DNA of 64,000 nt from Cylindrospermopsis curvispora GIHE-G1 (GCF_014489415.1 NZ_CP060822.1:310001-374000); one strand, 5' to 3'. Positions 8,608 through 18,691 are shown, counted from the first letter of the stretch. Notes: generated from the sequence alone by a model not told the origin. Program-made: numbers and translations.

Positions 8608-9918
8608 ATGAACCAAAATAAGGAAAGACAAAAAAGAAGACCAATTGCCATTGATTTATTTTCTGGAGCGGGTGGACTTTCTCTGGGAATGGAGTCTGCT
8701 GGTTTTGAGGTGGTGATATCTATTGAAATTGATCCCGTTCACAGTGCCATTCACAACTATAATTTTCCCAATTGTGCTAATATTTGTCGAGACATATCAA
8801 ATGTGTCTAGCGAAGAGTTATGGAATATTTTATATGATAAAGATATAAGTGAAGTTGATTTATTAGCTGGGGGACCCCCCTGTCAAGGATTTTCCCAAAT
8901 GGGACGCAGACAAATAGAAGATCCCAGAAATAAATTAGTGTTTGAATATGTAAGAGTTGTCAGAGATATCAAACCAAGGTACTTTATTTTTGAAAATGTT
9001 CCTGGTATAGTATCTGGCAAGCATAAGGGATTTATAGAGGATCTTTGTCAGGAATTTATCCAGATAGGGTATAATACTATTGTCCCGGTCTTAATTTTGA
9101 ATGCAGCGGATTTTGGTGTAGCTCAAAACAGATCTCGTTTAATTTTGCTCGGTTGGCGCAAGGACATGCTAAAACCAGTATATCCCGAGATTCTGTTTGA
9201 AAAACCCACAGTAGATGGTAAAAGTAGGGACCTATCTTCTCTACCACCATGGCTAGGAGCATCAGACGTGTTGAGCGATTTGGAGGGTGTTTCAGTTTTT
9301 ATTGGCAAAGATGAAGGGATCAGTCCTCATAAATTGAACTATTGTGGACCCCGATCTAACTTTTCCTTTGATCCCAATGGTGTGTTTGACCTATGTCACA
9401 GAAGAACCTTTACCGAAAAATTAATTTACGGTCACTTGTCCTCTACCCACACAGAACAATCAATCATCAGATTTCAGAATGTTCCCCAAGGAGTAGTAGA
9501 ACCAACAACTAGGCTCTTCAAATTACATCCTTATAAACCCTCTAACACACTTAGAGCTGGTACAGATAGTAAACGAGGTGCACATACTGCGCCTCGACCC
9601 ATACATTACTCTCATCCACGTTGTATTTCCATCCGCGAAGCTGCAAGATTACATTCCTTTCCGGACTGGTTTCAGTTTCATAGGACTATTTGGCATGGAC
9701 ATAGACAGATTGGTAATTCTGTACCTCCCCTATTAGCTAAGGAAATTTCCCAAAGCTTAATTGAGCTTTTAGATTATGACCTCAGCAAGATTCCCGTGGA
9801 GAATTTACCAACTTCAGATCCAGGACTTCTTTCTTTAACTATGCACCAGGCTTGTAATTTATTTGACGTGCCTAAGGATGTGATAGGAAAGCGGAATCGT
9901 AACAAAGGAACCACCTAA
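8608..9918 (+). CDS. DNA (cytosine-5-)-methyltransferase
   Basis: The 436-residue protein has the ordered C5-methylase motifs: I DLFSGAGGLSLG, IV with the catalytic cysteine GGPPCQGFSQMG, VI FENVPG, VIII AQNRSRLI, and X GNSVPPLLAKEI near residue 375. It transfers a methyl group from SAM to cytosine in a DNA target set by the region between VIII and IX. No restriction endonuclease is adjacent, so it is probably a solitary regulatory or protective methylase. Cyanobacteria carry several such enzymes, including ones methylating CGATCG, the core of the HIP1 repeats. Its own target cannot be read from sequence. It occupies the place normally held by psbEFLJ. Confidence 0.93.
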   Translation: MNQNKERQKRRPIAIDLFSGAGGLSLGMESAGFEVVISIEIDPVHSAIHNYNFPNCANICRDISNVSSEELWNILYDKDISEVDLLAGGPPCQGFSQMGRRQIEDPRNKLVFEYVRVVRDIKPRYFIFENVPGIVSGKHKGFIEDLCQEFIQIGYNTIVPVLILNAADFGVAQNRSRLILLGWRKDMLKPVYPEILFEKPTVDGKSRDLSSLPPWLGASDVLSDLEGVSVFIGKDEGISPHKLNYCGPRSNFSFDPNGVFDLCHRRTFTEKLIYGHLSSTHTEQSIIRFQNVPQGVVEPTTRLFKLHPYKPSNTLRAGTDSKRGAHTAPRPIHYSHPRCISIREAARLHSFPDWFQFHRTIWHGHRQIGNSVPPLLAKEISQSLIELLDYDLSKIPVENLPTSDPGLLSLTMHQACNLFDVPKDVIGKRNRNKGTT

Positions 9919-9947
9919 AATGGTTCACTAACAATATTAAACAATAT

Positions 9948-10475
9948 ATGTCACATTCTATCCTTCAACAAAATATAACACAAAATAAAATTAGTCGGGT
10001 CAGCTTTTTTGCGGACTTTCTCTTAGCAGGAATGGTATTGGGTCCATTCTTAGCTCCCTTCTTGGCCGCATCTAATGTATTTGTACTACAAATTATCAGT
10101 AATATAATTTATTTCATAGGTGATCATGTTTGTCCTCAACCTGAAACTGGTTTGGAATTAGCGCCTCCTTACATTATGTCGGTTTGTATGCGGTGTTATG
10201 GAACAGTTACGGGATTATTAATAACACGTGTTTTGTATGGTCTAACCCGGGGGAAAGGAGTTTTTTGGTTGCACCAGTATGGTTGGATGGGCGCATCCGT
10301 GGCTACGATTTTGATGACAGCTTATCCTTGGGAGTTAGCTGCTGAGGTTTTTGGTTTGTGGGAGTTTAATAATTATGTTGTTACTCCCTTTGGTTTGGTT
10401 ACCGGTTTGGCTTGGGGGTTGTTTGCTATGCCAATTTTACATTCTAGTAAGACAACTTTTGAATCTAAATACTAG
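9948..10475 (+). CDS. DUF2085 family membrane protein
   Basis: A 175-residue protein with about four hydrophobic helices. It has the DUF2085 cysteine pattern: a histidine and cysteine in IGDHVCPQ followed by PPYIMSVCMRCYG, possibly a metal- or heme-binding site. The function of the family is unknown. The gene starts 29 bases after the methyltransferase and may be co-transcribed with it. The IS607-type tnpA ends 45 bases downstream on the opposite strand. Confidence 0.8.
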   Translation: MSHSILQQNITQNKISRVSFFADFLLAGMVLGPFLAPFLAASNVFVLQIISNIIYFIGDHVCPQPETGLELAPPYIMSVCMRCYGTVTGLLITRVLYGLTRGKGVFWLHQYGWMGASVATILMTAYPWELAAEVFGLWEFNNYVVTPFGLVTGLAWGLFAMPILHSSKTTFESKY

Positions 10476-10520
10476 TCAAATCTGTTGTTACTATTTACAG
10501 TATAAAATCTTCGAGTAGCA

Positions 10521-11159
10521 TTATTTCACCTCATCAACTGCTTTAGCCATACCCTCAATCAACTTTTTGTTTTTGTGACTTCTAGCGCCATAAAGACGAC
10601 TGGAAAACACTTGAATCAACTCTATCATGTCCTGTACAAGTTCTTGTTCAAAACTGATTTCTTCTGATGATTTGTTAACAATCACCACCTCAGTTTCAAA
10701 CTCCTCACACATAGCGAAAACTAACTCTGAACCAAATCTTAAAAGTCTGTCTTTGTGAGTGATAACAAGTCTGCCAATCTCTCCAGACATAATTCTTTTA
10801 AGCAGTTTAGTTAGACCTTTTTTCTTGTAGTTCAAACCAGATCCAATGTCTTGAATTGTTTCAAACTGCCAACCGTTAGAAGCGCTGAAAGCTTCTAACA
10901 TTTGAACTTGACGTTTTAGATCTTCTTTTTGGTCATCACTAGAGACTCTTGCATAATTGATTGTAATGCGAGTCTCTAGCTTGTCTAAGTCTCTGGGAGT
11001 GATGCGTTTAATATCCGCTAAGTAGTAACGTCTATGACCGCTAGGACTTCTCTCAAACCTTAGTTTTCCTGAATCAGACCACCTCCTTATAGTTTTTACG
11101 GAAACGCCTAATTCCTTAGCCGCTTCGCCAATGCTTACCGTCACTTCTGAAGTCTCCAT
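10521..11159 (-). mobile_element. tnpA: IS607-family serine recombinase TnpA, without tnpB
   Basis: The 212-residue protein starts with a MerR-like helix-turn-helix (IGEAAKELGVSVKTIRRWSD). It continues into a serine resolvase domain with catalytic serine in INYARVSSDDQKEDL and the conserved KDRLLRFG helix. This order is diagnostic of IS607 TnpA. It acts as a multimer and uses little target specificity. Full IS607 elements carry tnpB just downstream, but here only 45 bases separate the stop codon from the DUF2085 gene, so tnpB is missing. The recombinase looks intact, so the element could be a tnpA-only derivative. Confidence 0.9.
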
Positions 11160-11170
11160 ATTGAACTCAA

Positions 11171-11197
11171 CAATATATACTACATTTTAGTATATTG
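11171..11197. promoter_or_regulatory. Inverted repeat upstream of tnpA
   Basis: ATATACTA (11175-11182) and TAGTATAT (11188-11195) form a perfect 8-bp palindrome with a 5-base spacer, 16 bases before the tnpA start. It is probably the promoter/operator or the TnpA-binding end of the element. This is inferred from position only. Confidence 0.4.
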
Positions 11198-11239
11198 ACA
11201 TTCCAGGAGACTTGTAAATATCTGGGCAGAAATTTTATT

Positions 11240-12433
11240 TCAGCTTTTAGCCCTCACATTGTCAGCAAAGCGAATTCTCAGGTAGTCACCCTCCATTTTT
11301 GCTCCCGCAGGTTGGAGAGCAGCTAAAGCTTGGGGTAAAACTAAATTACGTCGGTGATTACCAATAGTAATATTTAATTCATCTCCACTTTTACTTAATT
11401 GAATCTGACTTTTAGGAATAGTCGGTAAATAAAGTTCCAAGCTGTACTGGTTGTTTTCTTGCACCACTCTAATGGTCGTCTCTCGATAATAAACCTGGGT
11501 GGGATCTTCACCTGGATACAAAGTATCCTTCAATCTCTCTAATGCAGCTAGACCACACATCTCCTCGGAAAATAAGGGGACTTCCTTCACCGGTAACGGG
11601 AGAAAGTTGTCATGAATTTCTCGTCGATATTGTTCTTGATTTTGTTTCCATCTTAGGAAAAATGGATCCGCAACCTCCTCTGGAATAATCCTATTGGCTA
11701 CGACTAAATCTGTAGCTACATTATATAAACTCAAGTAAGCATGTGCTCGTAATGATTCTTTGATTACCATTTTTTCTGGATTAGTCACTAGTCTAACTGA
11801 GGTCTGAGTGTTATCAGTTAAAACTTTTTCTAAGGCTTCTATTTGCTCATAAAACTCATATGGTGCATCCATTACCTCCTTGTCTGGTAAAGAAAATCCC
11901 GCTATGGGTTTAAAAATCGGCTCTACGAATGGTCTCAGGGCTACTGATATGTTTTGAAAAGGTTTATAAAACCGCCTCATATACCAACCACCTACTTCTG
12001 GTAAACTTAATAGTCTTAAAGCTGTACCAGTAGGAGCAGAGTCTATAATTAAAACATCAAATACTCCTTCATCGTAGTGACGTTTCATTCTCACCAAACC
12101 GAAAATTTCATCCATCCCCGGTAAGATTGCTAGCTCTTCTGCTTGGATTCCTTCTAAACCCCTAGCTTGTAACACCTGGGTAATATAACGTTTGACTGCT
12201 CCCCAATTACCCTCTAGTTCTTGCAAAGCATCCAGTTCTGCACCCCATAAGTTGGGACGCACTTGTTTTGCATCGTGACCTAACTCTAAATCAAAACTGT
12301 CTGCTAAGGAATGGGCTGGATCTGTACTTAAAACTAATGTTTTATAACCTAGTTCTGCACAACGCAATCCAGTTGCAGCGGCGACGGAAGTTTTACCTAC
12401 TCCACCTTTACCAGTCATTAAAATTACGCGCAT
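11240..12433 (-). CDS. ArsA/GET3-family ATPase with C-terminal Hsp20-like domain
   Basis: A 397-residue protein with the deviant Walker [10 protein letters not shown] at residues 8-16, the switch [12 protein letters not shown] and [14 protein letters not shown], which define the ArsA/GET3 (TRC40) clade. From about residue 320 it has a small beta domain ([12 protein letters not shown] to [11 protein letters not shown]) like the ArsA Hsp20-type domain. In cyanobacteria such proteins are candidate tail-anchored-protein chaperones rather than arsenite pumps. No arsenic genes are nearby. It lies upstream of tnpA on the same strand, with an 80-base gap. Confidence 0.88.
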   Translation of the reverse strand: MRVILMTGKGGVGKTSVAAATGLRCAELGYKTLVLSTDPAHSLADSFDLELGHDAKQVRPNLWGAELDALQELEGNWGAVKRYITQVLQARGLEGIQAEELAILPGMDEIFGLVRMKRHYDEGVFDVLIIDSAPTGTALRLLSLPEVGGWYMRRFYKPFQNISVALRPFVEPIFKPIAGFSLPDKEVMDAPYEFYEQIEALEKVLTDNTQTSVRLVTNPEKMVIKESLRAHAYLSLYNVATDLVVANRIIPEEVADPFFLRWKQNQEQYRREIHDNFLPLPVKEVPLFSEEMCGLAALERLKDTLYPGEDPTQVYYRETTIRVVQENNQYSLELYLPTIPKSQIQLSKSGDELNITIGNHRRNLVLPQALAALQPAGAKMEGDYLRIRFADNVRAKS

Positions 12434-12476
12434 GAATGATTCTGTCCTACCTGAATTTTGTTGACATTTATTTACA

Positions 12477-12869
12477 TTATCCTTTGTTTACGGAAAATAG
12501 GTGTTGTTTTAGTACATCTAAACGTGAACAGTACCAATAATCTATATGGGAACTAATTAATCCTTGATTATTAAGATCTAATTGGGTCCATCCGGAGATA
12601 GAAATTCTCGGTTTCCACGGTAGGTAAGCACTCCAGCTTAATGTCCATTCAGTCTTAATCATGTTTTGCTCTTGTTCAATGTGGTGCAAATCCATCCGTA
12701 ATTTGCTGAAAAATATGTGAATAAATTTAATCATCCACTTATAAAGTTCTAAACCACGAAATTTAAAAACTGGATCTTGAAAGTAAACATCTGCTGCATA
12801 AATGCTGTAAGTTTGCTCAAGGGGAAATCTTTGGTAATCTGCTTTTAGGGTTTCGATAATGTTCATCAT
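12477..12869 (-). CDS. DUF2358 domain protein
   Basis: A 130-residue protein (or 129 from the second methionine) of the SnoaL/NTF2-like DUF2358 type. Typical segments are the opening [29 protein letters not shown] and the ending [17 protein letters not shown]. The family is common in cyanobacteria and plastids, with unknown function. It lies 43 bases before arsA on the same strand, so the two may be co-transcribed. Confidence 0.8.
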   Translation of the reverse strand: MMNIIETLKADYQRFPLEQTYSIYAADVYFQDPVFKFRGLELYKWMIKFIHIFFSKLRMDLHHIEQEQNMIKTEWTLSWSAYLPWKPRISISGWTQLDLNNQGLISSHIDYWYCSRLDVLKQHLFSVNKG

Positions 12870-12895
12870 AAAAATAAAAGGAATAGGTGGCCTAA

Positions 12896-13798
12896 CTACA
12901 AACTCAAATCCGCTTGGGTAATTTCTACATAAATATGTTCTAAACGTAGGGATTGACGCGAAATAGAGTCAATCTCTATACCATCGAATTTAGTCAATAA
13001 TTCTTTTAGTTCTATTGGTTCTGGTACTAAAAAGGCTAAATCACTCCCATACCGTCGGACAATAAAACCATGTTCCCGTCCTACTGATATAGCTGTACTT
13101 TCTTCTTTGGTTTGCACCAAAACAATTTCCTTCCCCGGAACCCGGTTTTTTAATTCTGCTAAACTCCCCTCAGCTAATATCTGACCATTTTTTAAAACCC
13201 CAATGCGACTACAAAGTCTTTCAGCTTCATCTAGTAAGTGAGTAGTTAGCAGTATGGTCATACCTTGATTTTTTAAATTGCGAATTAATTCCCAAATTTC
13301 ATATCTAGCTTCAATATCTAGTCCTGTAGTTGGCTCATCAAGAATCAGTAATTGAGGTTGATGTACCAAAGCAACGGCAATATTTAAACGCCTTTGCATA
13401 CCTCCACTGAGAGTTTCTACGGGACTATCTGCTCTATCTAACAAGTTTACGGATTTTAGGGTAGTCACTACTTGTTTTTGTTTGGTTTTGGGGTCTAAAC
13501 CATAAATTTCAGCAAAAAATCTCAAATTTTCCGCGCAGGAGAGGGTTTTGTATAGAATATTTTCCTGGGGAGCAATACCAATGAGTTTTTTTGTAGAACG
13601 AGAAATTGGCTCATGATTTACTGTGATGTAACCGCTATCCGCTTTAAGTAGATTACAAATAATATTGATGGTAGTTGTTTTACCAGCTCCATTAGCACCC
13701 AGTAAACCGTAAACTTCCCCTGGTTGGATGGTAAATGTTAAATTTTGCAGAACTTTCCGGTTTTTGTAAGACTTGTTTAAATTTTTAATTTTAAGCAT
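12896..13798 (-). CDS. ABC transporter ATP-binding protein (DrrA-like)
   Basis: A 300-residue nucleotide-binding subunit with Walker A GANGAGKTT, the Q-loop in IAPQENILYKTL, signature LSGGMQRR, Walker B LLILDEPTTGLD and switch histidine TTHLLDEAE. The C-terminal 80 residues form the accessory domain seen in ABC-2 exporters. It is read with the permease gene 125 bases upstream and together they form an exporter. The substrate could be a polyketide, lipid or drug, but cannot be told from sequence. Confidence 0.92.
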   Translation of the reverse strand: MLKIKNLNKSYKNRKVLQNLTFTIQPGEVYGLLGANGAGKTTTINIICNLLKADSGYITVNHEPISRSTKKLIGIAPQENILYKTLSCAENLRFFAEIYGLDPKTKQKQVVTTLKSVNLLDRADSPVETLSGGMQRRLNIAVALVHQPQLLILDEPTTGLDIEARYEIWELIRNLKNQGMTILLTTHLLDEAERLCSRIGVLKNGQILAEGSLAELKNRVPGKEIVLVQTKEESTAISVGREHGFIVRRYGSDLAFLVPEPIELKELLTKFDGIEIDSISRQSLRLEHIYVEITQADLSL

Positions 13799-13923
13799 CT
13801 TGGTAACTGATATTTTTCAGGAATGGGAGCTGGAATTGAATCATGCTCCCCCGCTCTTGGCTTTAATTCACCAAATTCAACTCTTTGTATAGAAACAGGA
13901 TATTTATTTGTGATTATACTGTT

Positions 13924-14697
13924 TTAAAGTCTTTTTTCTACCATCAACATCCGTCTATAAGATATCCAACCACAAACCAAGGTAAGTGTAGCAAAAAATA
14001 ATAAAAAGCGCAAGTGTAAGCTCACATCGCTAAATTTTTCTCCATTAGCGGAAACACCCAAAAGAGCTTCATTCATGTGGTAAATGGGATTATACTTAGC
14101 AATATCTAATAGAGTCTTAGGAAATAGGGAACTTGGGAAAAATGTCCCCCCCAAAATTAACAGGGGTACGCCAAAAGTAGCTACCAAAGCATTAACATCT
14201 TCCGTACGACGAGCTAGTTGTGTACCGAGGACAAATCCCAGACCCACGTATGCAATGATGCTCAAGAAAATAATGACTATTCCTAATAATATTGAACCTT
14301 GAAAGGTTGCACCCCAGAAACCAGCAACTATATAAACTAGCAGAGTTTGTCCAATTCCTATACAGCTATGGGCTAAAAAAATTCCCAGAAAATAAGATGT
14401 GCCACTTAAAGGTGAAATAAATAATCGTTTTAGAGTTTGTTGTTCTCTCTCCGCAACCACTGTTGCAACAGTTCCACCCAAACAACTGAAAAATAGTGCA
14501 GCACCCACTAAACTCGAAGGTGCAGCTTTTTCTAAGGCCAGCTCCATGGCTAATTCTCCCCGTTCTGACAAAATAAAGCCATTAAGTATCAAAATAGAAA
14601 CCGGGAAAATGCTCCAAAAAATTAGACTTCGTCTGCGTCGTAGTAGTTCCGTTAAAATGCGCTGAGCTATAGCCAGGGTTTCACGCCAATATTTCAT
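13924..14697 (-). CDS. ABC-2 type transporter permease
   Basis: A 257-residue membrane protein with six hydrophobic segments and the ABC-2 pattern AEREQQTLKRLFISPLSGTS in the first cytoplasmic loop, followed by the later motif FGVPLLILGGTFFP. It is the partner of the ATPase at 12896 and precedes it in the same transcript direction. The intervening 125 bases show no clear terminator. Confidence 0.9.
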   Translation of the reverse strand: MKYWRETLAIAQRILTELLRRRRSLIFWSIFPVSILILNGFILSERGELAMELALEKAAPSSLVGAALFFSCLGGTVATVVAEREQQTLKRLFISPLSGTSYFLGIFLAHSCIGIGQTLLVYIVAGFWGATFQGSILLGIVIIFLSIIAYVGLGFVLGTQLARRTEDVNALVATFGVPLLILGGTFFPSSLFPKTLLDIAKYNPIYHMNEALLGVSANGEKFSDVSLHLRFLLFFATLTLVCGWISYRRMLMVEKRL

Positions 14698-14802
14698 GTT
14701 AATCTCTTACCAAATTACCCGAGGTCCATGCTACCATGTCTCCCACAATTTTCCGGAACATACTGAAAGCGAGTCCTCTTTTCTCGACTTTCCACAATTC
14801 TA

Positions 14803-15408
14803 CTAATCGGTAATCGCATTCATTAGAACTTCTGTTAAACTCATTTCTTCTAATTCATCTAAAGTCACAGTGTCACAAATATCAAATTTAGCTCCTACAC
14901 TTTGCAACTGATCATCAAGAGCTTTGAGAAATTTTGTAGCTTGTGGATCTGTACCTACTTGAATTAAAGAAATTGCTAATTCCTCATCTTTATCTATTTT
15001 GCGAGAGGCGTTAATAACTACTTCAAAAACCGCTTTCCGATCATCCGGTTCCCCGTCAGTAATTACCAGAATGGTTTCACCATTCGGTTTGGCTTGACCA
15101 GATGCTTTACGTTGAAAATAGTGATTGGTAGCATCTAAAAGCACTCCAGCCAAGTTGGTTGTACCAACAGGATCATTTTCTTGAAATATCTGGGTGACCT
15201 TTGCTGCTGTCACATTTTCGTATCGTTTAAATTTACCGGAAAATACATAAACAGTAATACCATCTGGGTCAAATTGCTCACACTTTCTGGCTAGGGCTAT
15301 GGTAGATTCTTGGGCTATGTCCCATCTGGTTCTTCCACCCCGTTGATCCGGAGTTGACATGCTCCCACTTTTATCAATGATTAGTGTATAGTCGCGATCG
15401 CTCATCAT
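14803..15408 (-). CDS. VWA domain protein
   Basis: A 201-residue, single-domain von Willebrand factor A protein. It has the MIDAS metal site DKSGSMS near residue 12, the threonine in DPVGTTNLAGVL and the aspartate in VITDGEPDD. There is no signal peptide, so it is cytoplasmic. Cyanobacterial VWA proteins of this size occur next to kinases, phosphatases or tellurite-type genes. Here the neighbours are the ABC exporter (same strand) and the divergent ATPase-nuclease array, so no partner can be assigned. A HIP1 site covers the start region. Confidence 0.85.
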   Translation of the reverse strand: MMSDRDYTLIIDKSGSMSTPDQRGGRTRWDIAQESTIALARKCEQFDPDGITVYVFSGKFKRYENVTAAKVTQIFQENDPVGTTNLAGVLLDATNHYFQRKASGQAKPNGETILVITDGEPDDRKAVFEVVINASRKIDKDEELAISLIQVGTDPQATKFLKALDDQLQSVGAKFDICDTVTLDELEEMSLTEVLMNAITD

Positions 15409-15548
15409 GTTTCACTCTAAATATTAGTTTATTCTCATTTTATCTTTTACCTGGCATTTTTGCACAAGGTGGGGCGGCTATTCCGTCACCGTAATTCTCA
15501 GTTGAAAAATGCGATAAATTTGGACCACACCTTAAATTATTGCCGATT

Positions 15549-17090
15549 ATGTCTAAACACTTTAATACTGCTGGACCCTGCAAAGCTAGCATTCACTATA
15601 TGATTTCCCCCACAGGACGACTACCTGAGTTGAAAGCATTAATTGATGGAGAAAATTACTTTATCATTCATGCACCGCGACAAGTAGGCAAAACCACTGC
15701 TATGATAGCCTTAGCTCAAGAATTAACTGATAGTGGGGAATATACCGCTGTCATGCTCTCCGTGGAAGTGGGGTCGGTTTTTCCTGATGAACCAGAACGT
15801 GCTGAAAGGGCCATTTTGGGTTCTTGGCAAGATGCAATTGATATTTGGCTTCCGGAAGACCTCCATCCCCCTTTTGATCCGGAGCGTAGGGAGAGTATTG
15901 GAGCTTTCCTCAAAAGTTGGGCAAAAAGTTCTACCCGTCCCCTAGTGGTCTTCATTGATGAAATTGACTCATTGCAAAATCAAACGTTGATTTCGGTATT
16001 GCGACAGTTACGGGATGGTTTTCCCCGTCGTCCCCGGGGTTTTCCCCATTCGGTGGGCTTAATTGGCATGCGGGATGTGGGGGACTACAAGGTTAAATCT
16101 GGTGGAAGTGAACGACTCAATACGTCTAGTCCGTTCAATATCAAGGCTGAATCCTTAACTTTAAGTAATTTTAGTTTTACAGATGTGCAAAATTTATATG
16201 AACAACATACAACAGCTACAGGGCAAGTACTTACCCTGGGAGCAGTTCAACAGGCATATTATTTAACCGATGGACAACCGTGGTTAGTTAACGCCCTAGC
16301 TCGTCAAGCTACCCAGGTGTTAGTCAAGGATGTGAATCAACCCATTACTGCTGAGGTGATTAACCAAGCCAAAGAAATCCTCATTCAACGCCAGGATACC
16401 CATTTAGATAGCTTAGCAGAGCGATTACGGGAAGAGCGGGTTAAGACCATTATTGAACCAATTTTAGCAGGTGAAGACTTACCCGACGTACCACCGGATG
16501 ATATTCGTTATGTCCTGGATTTAGGTCTGTGTCGAGATCAAGGACAAGGCTTGGAAATTGCCAATCCAATTTATAAAGAAGTTCTACCTCTAGTGCTAAG
16601 TTACACAACTAGGGTTTCTATTGGAGCAATTGAACCTCGTTGGCTAAACCAACAAGGGGAACTATTACCTGATGAATTATTACACGCTTTTCTGGAGTTT
16701 TGGCGCCAACACGGGGAACCATTACTTAGAAGTGCACCCTACCATGAGATTGCTCCCCATTTAGTTTTAATGGCATTTTTACATCGGGTGGTAAATGGTG
16801 GTGGCACGTTAGAACGGGAATATGCCATTGGTTCTGGGAGAATGGATATTTGTTTACGCTATGGCAAAGTGGTAATGGGTATGGAACTCAAGGTGTGGCG
16901 TGAGGGAAAGTTAGATCCATTAATGAAGGGTTTAATCCAACTCGATAAATATCTGGATGGGTTAGGATTAGATACAGGTTGGTTAGTGATTTTCGATCGC
17001 CGTCCCGGATTACCACCCATGGGAGAGAGGATTAGTACGGAGGAGGTTATTAGTCCTAATGGGCGCACCATTACCCTCATTCGTAGTTAG
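15549..17090 (+). CDS. P-loop ATPase with C-terminal PD-(D/E)XK-like domain, copy 1
   Basis: A 513-residue protein starting at ATG 15549. An in-frame TTG at 15540 is less likely. Walker A PRQVGKTT lies at residues 43-50, Walker B LVVFIDE at 132-138 and a sensor-like segment GLIGMRDVGDY near 175. A helical region follows, then a C-terminal block with D433 in GSGRMDI and E446-x-K448 in GMELKVW, which fits a PD-(D/E)XK nuclease core. Such AAA-nuclease fusions are widespread in cyanobacteria with unknown role. This copy has G178 where copies 2 and 3 have R. It is almost identical to copy 3 over its full length. Confidence 0.8.
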   Translation: MSKHFNTAGPCKASIHYMISPTGRLPELKALIDGENYFIIHAPRQVGKTTAMIALAQELTDSGEYTAVMLSVEVGSVFPDEPERAERAILGSWQDAIDIWLPEDLHPPFDPERRESIGAFLKSWAKSSTRPLVVFIDEIDSLQNQTLISVLRQLRDGFPRRPRGFPHSVGLIGMRDVGDYKVKSGGSERLNTSSPFNIKAESLTLSNFSFTDVQNLYEQHTTATGQVLTLGAVQQAYYLTDGQPWLVNALARQATQVLVKDVNQPITAEVINQAKEILIQRQDTHLDSLAERLREERVKTIIEPILAGEDLPDVPPDDIRYVLDLGLCRDQGQGLEIANPIYKEVLPLVLSYTTRVSIGAIEPRWLNQQGELLPDELLHAFLEFWRQHGEPLLRSAPYHEIAPHLVLMAFLHRVVNGGGTLEREYAIGSGRMDICLRYGKVVMGMELKVWREGKLDPLMKGLIQLDKYLDGLGLDTGWLVIFDRRPGLPPMGERISTEEVISPNGRTITLIRS

Positions 17091-17137
17091 ATTCCCATAA
17101 ATTTGAATCACAGTAGTACCTTAACTTATTGCCAATT

Positions 17138-18691
17138 ATGCCTAAACAATTTAACACTGCTGGTCCCTGCAAAGCCAACATTCACTATATGCTCTCTCCC
17201 ACAGGGCGACTACCTCAGTTAAAAGCATTAATTGATGGAGAAAATTACTTTATCATTCATGCACCACGACAAGTAGGCAAGACCACTGCCATGATGGCCC
17301 TAGCTCAACAATTAACTGACAGTGGACAATACCTAGCTGTGATGTTAACCCTGGAAACCGGTGCGCCATTTCCAGATGCACCAGAACAAGCGCAACAAAG
17401 TATCCTTAGACGCTGGCAGAATGAAATTCGGTTTCGAAAATTACCCTTGCCCACTTTAACCCAAATTCAAACAGAGACTGAGACCTCTCCCTTAGATATT
17501 CAAACAGTCCTACAAGGGTGGGCCATGGCTTCTCCCCTACCCTTAGTTGTCTTTCTGGATGAAATTGATTCCTTACAAGATCAAACTCTAATATCCATCC
17601 TCAGACAATTGCGAGCGGGTTATCCCAATCGTCCCCAGGGTTTTCCCCATTCGGTGGGCTTAATTGGCATGCGGGATGTGCGGGACTACAAGGTTAAATC
17701 TGGTGGAAGTGAACGACTAAATACGTCTAGTCCATTCAATATCAAGGCTGAATCCCTAACTTTAAGTAATTTTAGTTTTACAGATGTGCAAAATTTATAT
17801 GAACAACATACAACAGCTACAGGGCAAGTATTTACCCTGGGAGCAGTTCAACAGGCATATTATTTAACCGATGGACAACCGTGGTTAGTTAACGCCCTAG
17901 CTCGTCAAGCTACCCAGGTGTTAGTAAAGGATGTGAATCAACCCATTACTGCTGAGGTGATTAACCAAGCCAAAGAAATCCTCATTCAACGCCAGGATAC
18001 CCATTTAGATAGCTTAGCAGAGCGATTACGGGAAGAGCGGGTTAAGACCATTATTGAACCAATTTTAGCAGGTGAAGACTTACCTGACATACCACCGGAT
18101 GATATTCGTTATGTCCTGGATTTAGGTCTGTGTCGAGATCAAGGACAAGGCTTGGAAATTGCCAATCCAATTTATAAAGAAGTTCTACCTCTAGTGCTAA
18201 GTTACACAACTAGGGTTTCTATTGGAGCAATTGAACCTCGTTGGCTAAACCAACAAGGGGAACTATTACCTGATGAATTATTACACGCTTTTCTGGAGTT
18301 TTGGCGACAACACGGGGAACCATTACTCAGAAGTGCGCCCTATCATGAAATTGCTCCCCATTTGGTGTTAATGGCATTTTTACATCGGGTAGTTAATGGT
18401 GGTGGCACATTAGAACGGGAATATGCCATTGGTTCTGGAAGAATGGATATTTGTTTACGGTATGGCAAGGTAGTAATGGGTATGGAACTCAAGGTGTGGC
18501 GTGAGGGAAAGTCAGATCCATTAATGAAGGGTTTAACCCAACTGGATAAATATCTGGATGGGTTAGGATTACATACTGGCTGGTTAGTGATTTTCGATCG
18601 CCGTCCTGGATTACCCCCCATGGGGGAGAGAATTAGTACGGAGGAGGTTATTAGTCCCACTGGGCGCACTATTATCCTAATTCGCAGTTAG
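17138..18691 (+). CDS. P-loop ATPase with C-terminal PD-(D/E)XK-like domain, copy 2 (mosaic)
   Basis: A 517-residue paralogue starting at ATG 17138, 47 bases after copy 1. Walker A, Walker B (LVVFLDEID), the sensor segment RDVRDYKV and the nuclease-like D437/E450/K452 are retained. The region between residues about 68 and 165 differs strongly from copies 1 and 3 and is 4 residues longer. From GFPHSVGLIGMRDV onward the DNA is again nearly identical. This abrupt change points to gene conversion of the flanks or replacement of the middle. The differing region lies between Walker A and just past Walker B. Confidence 0.8.
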   Translation: MPKQFNTAGPCKANIHYMLSPTGRLPQLKALIDGENYFIIHAPRQVGKTTAMMALAQQLTDSGQYLAVMLTLETGAPFPDAPEQAQQSILRRWQNEIRFRKLPLPTLTQIQTETETSPLDIQTVLQGWAMASPLPLVVFLDEIDSLQDQTLISILRQLRAGYPNRPQGFPHSVGLIGMRDVRDYKVKSGGSERLNTSSPFNIKAESLTLSNFSFTDVQNLYEQHTTATGQVFTLGAVQQAYYLTDGQPWLVNALARQATQVLVKDVNQPITAEVINQAKEILIQRQDTHLDSLAERLREERVKTIIEPILAGEDLPDIPPDDIRYVLDLGLCRDQGQGLEIANPIYKEVLPLVLSYTTRVSIGAIEPRWLNQQGELLPDELLHAFLEFWRQHGEPLLRSAPYHEIAPHLVLMAFLHRVVNGGGTLEREYAIGSGRMDICLRYGKVVMGMELKVWREGKSDPLMKGLTQLDKYLDGLGLHTGWLVIFDRRPGLPPMGERISTEEVISPTGRTIILIRS

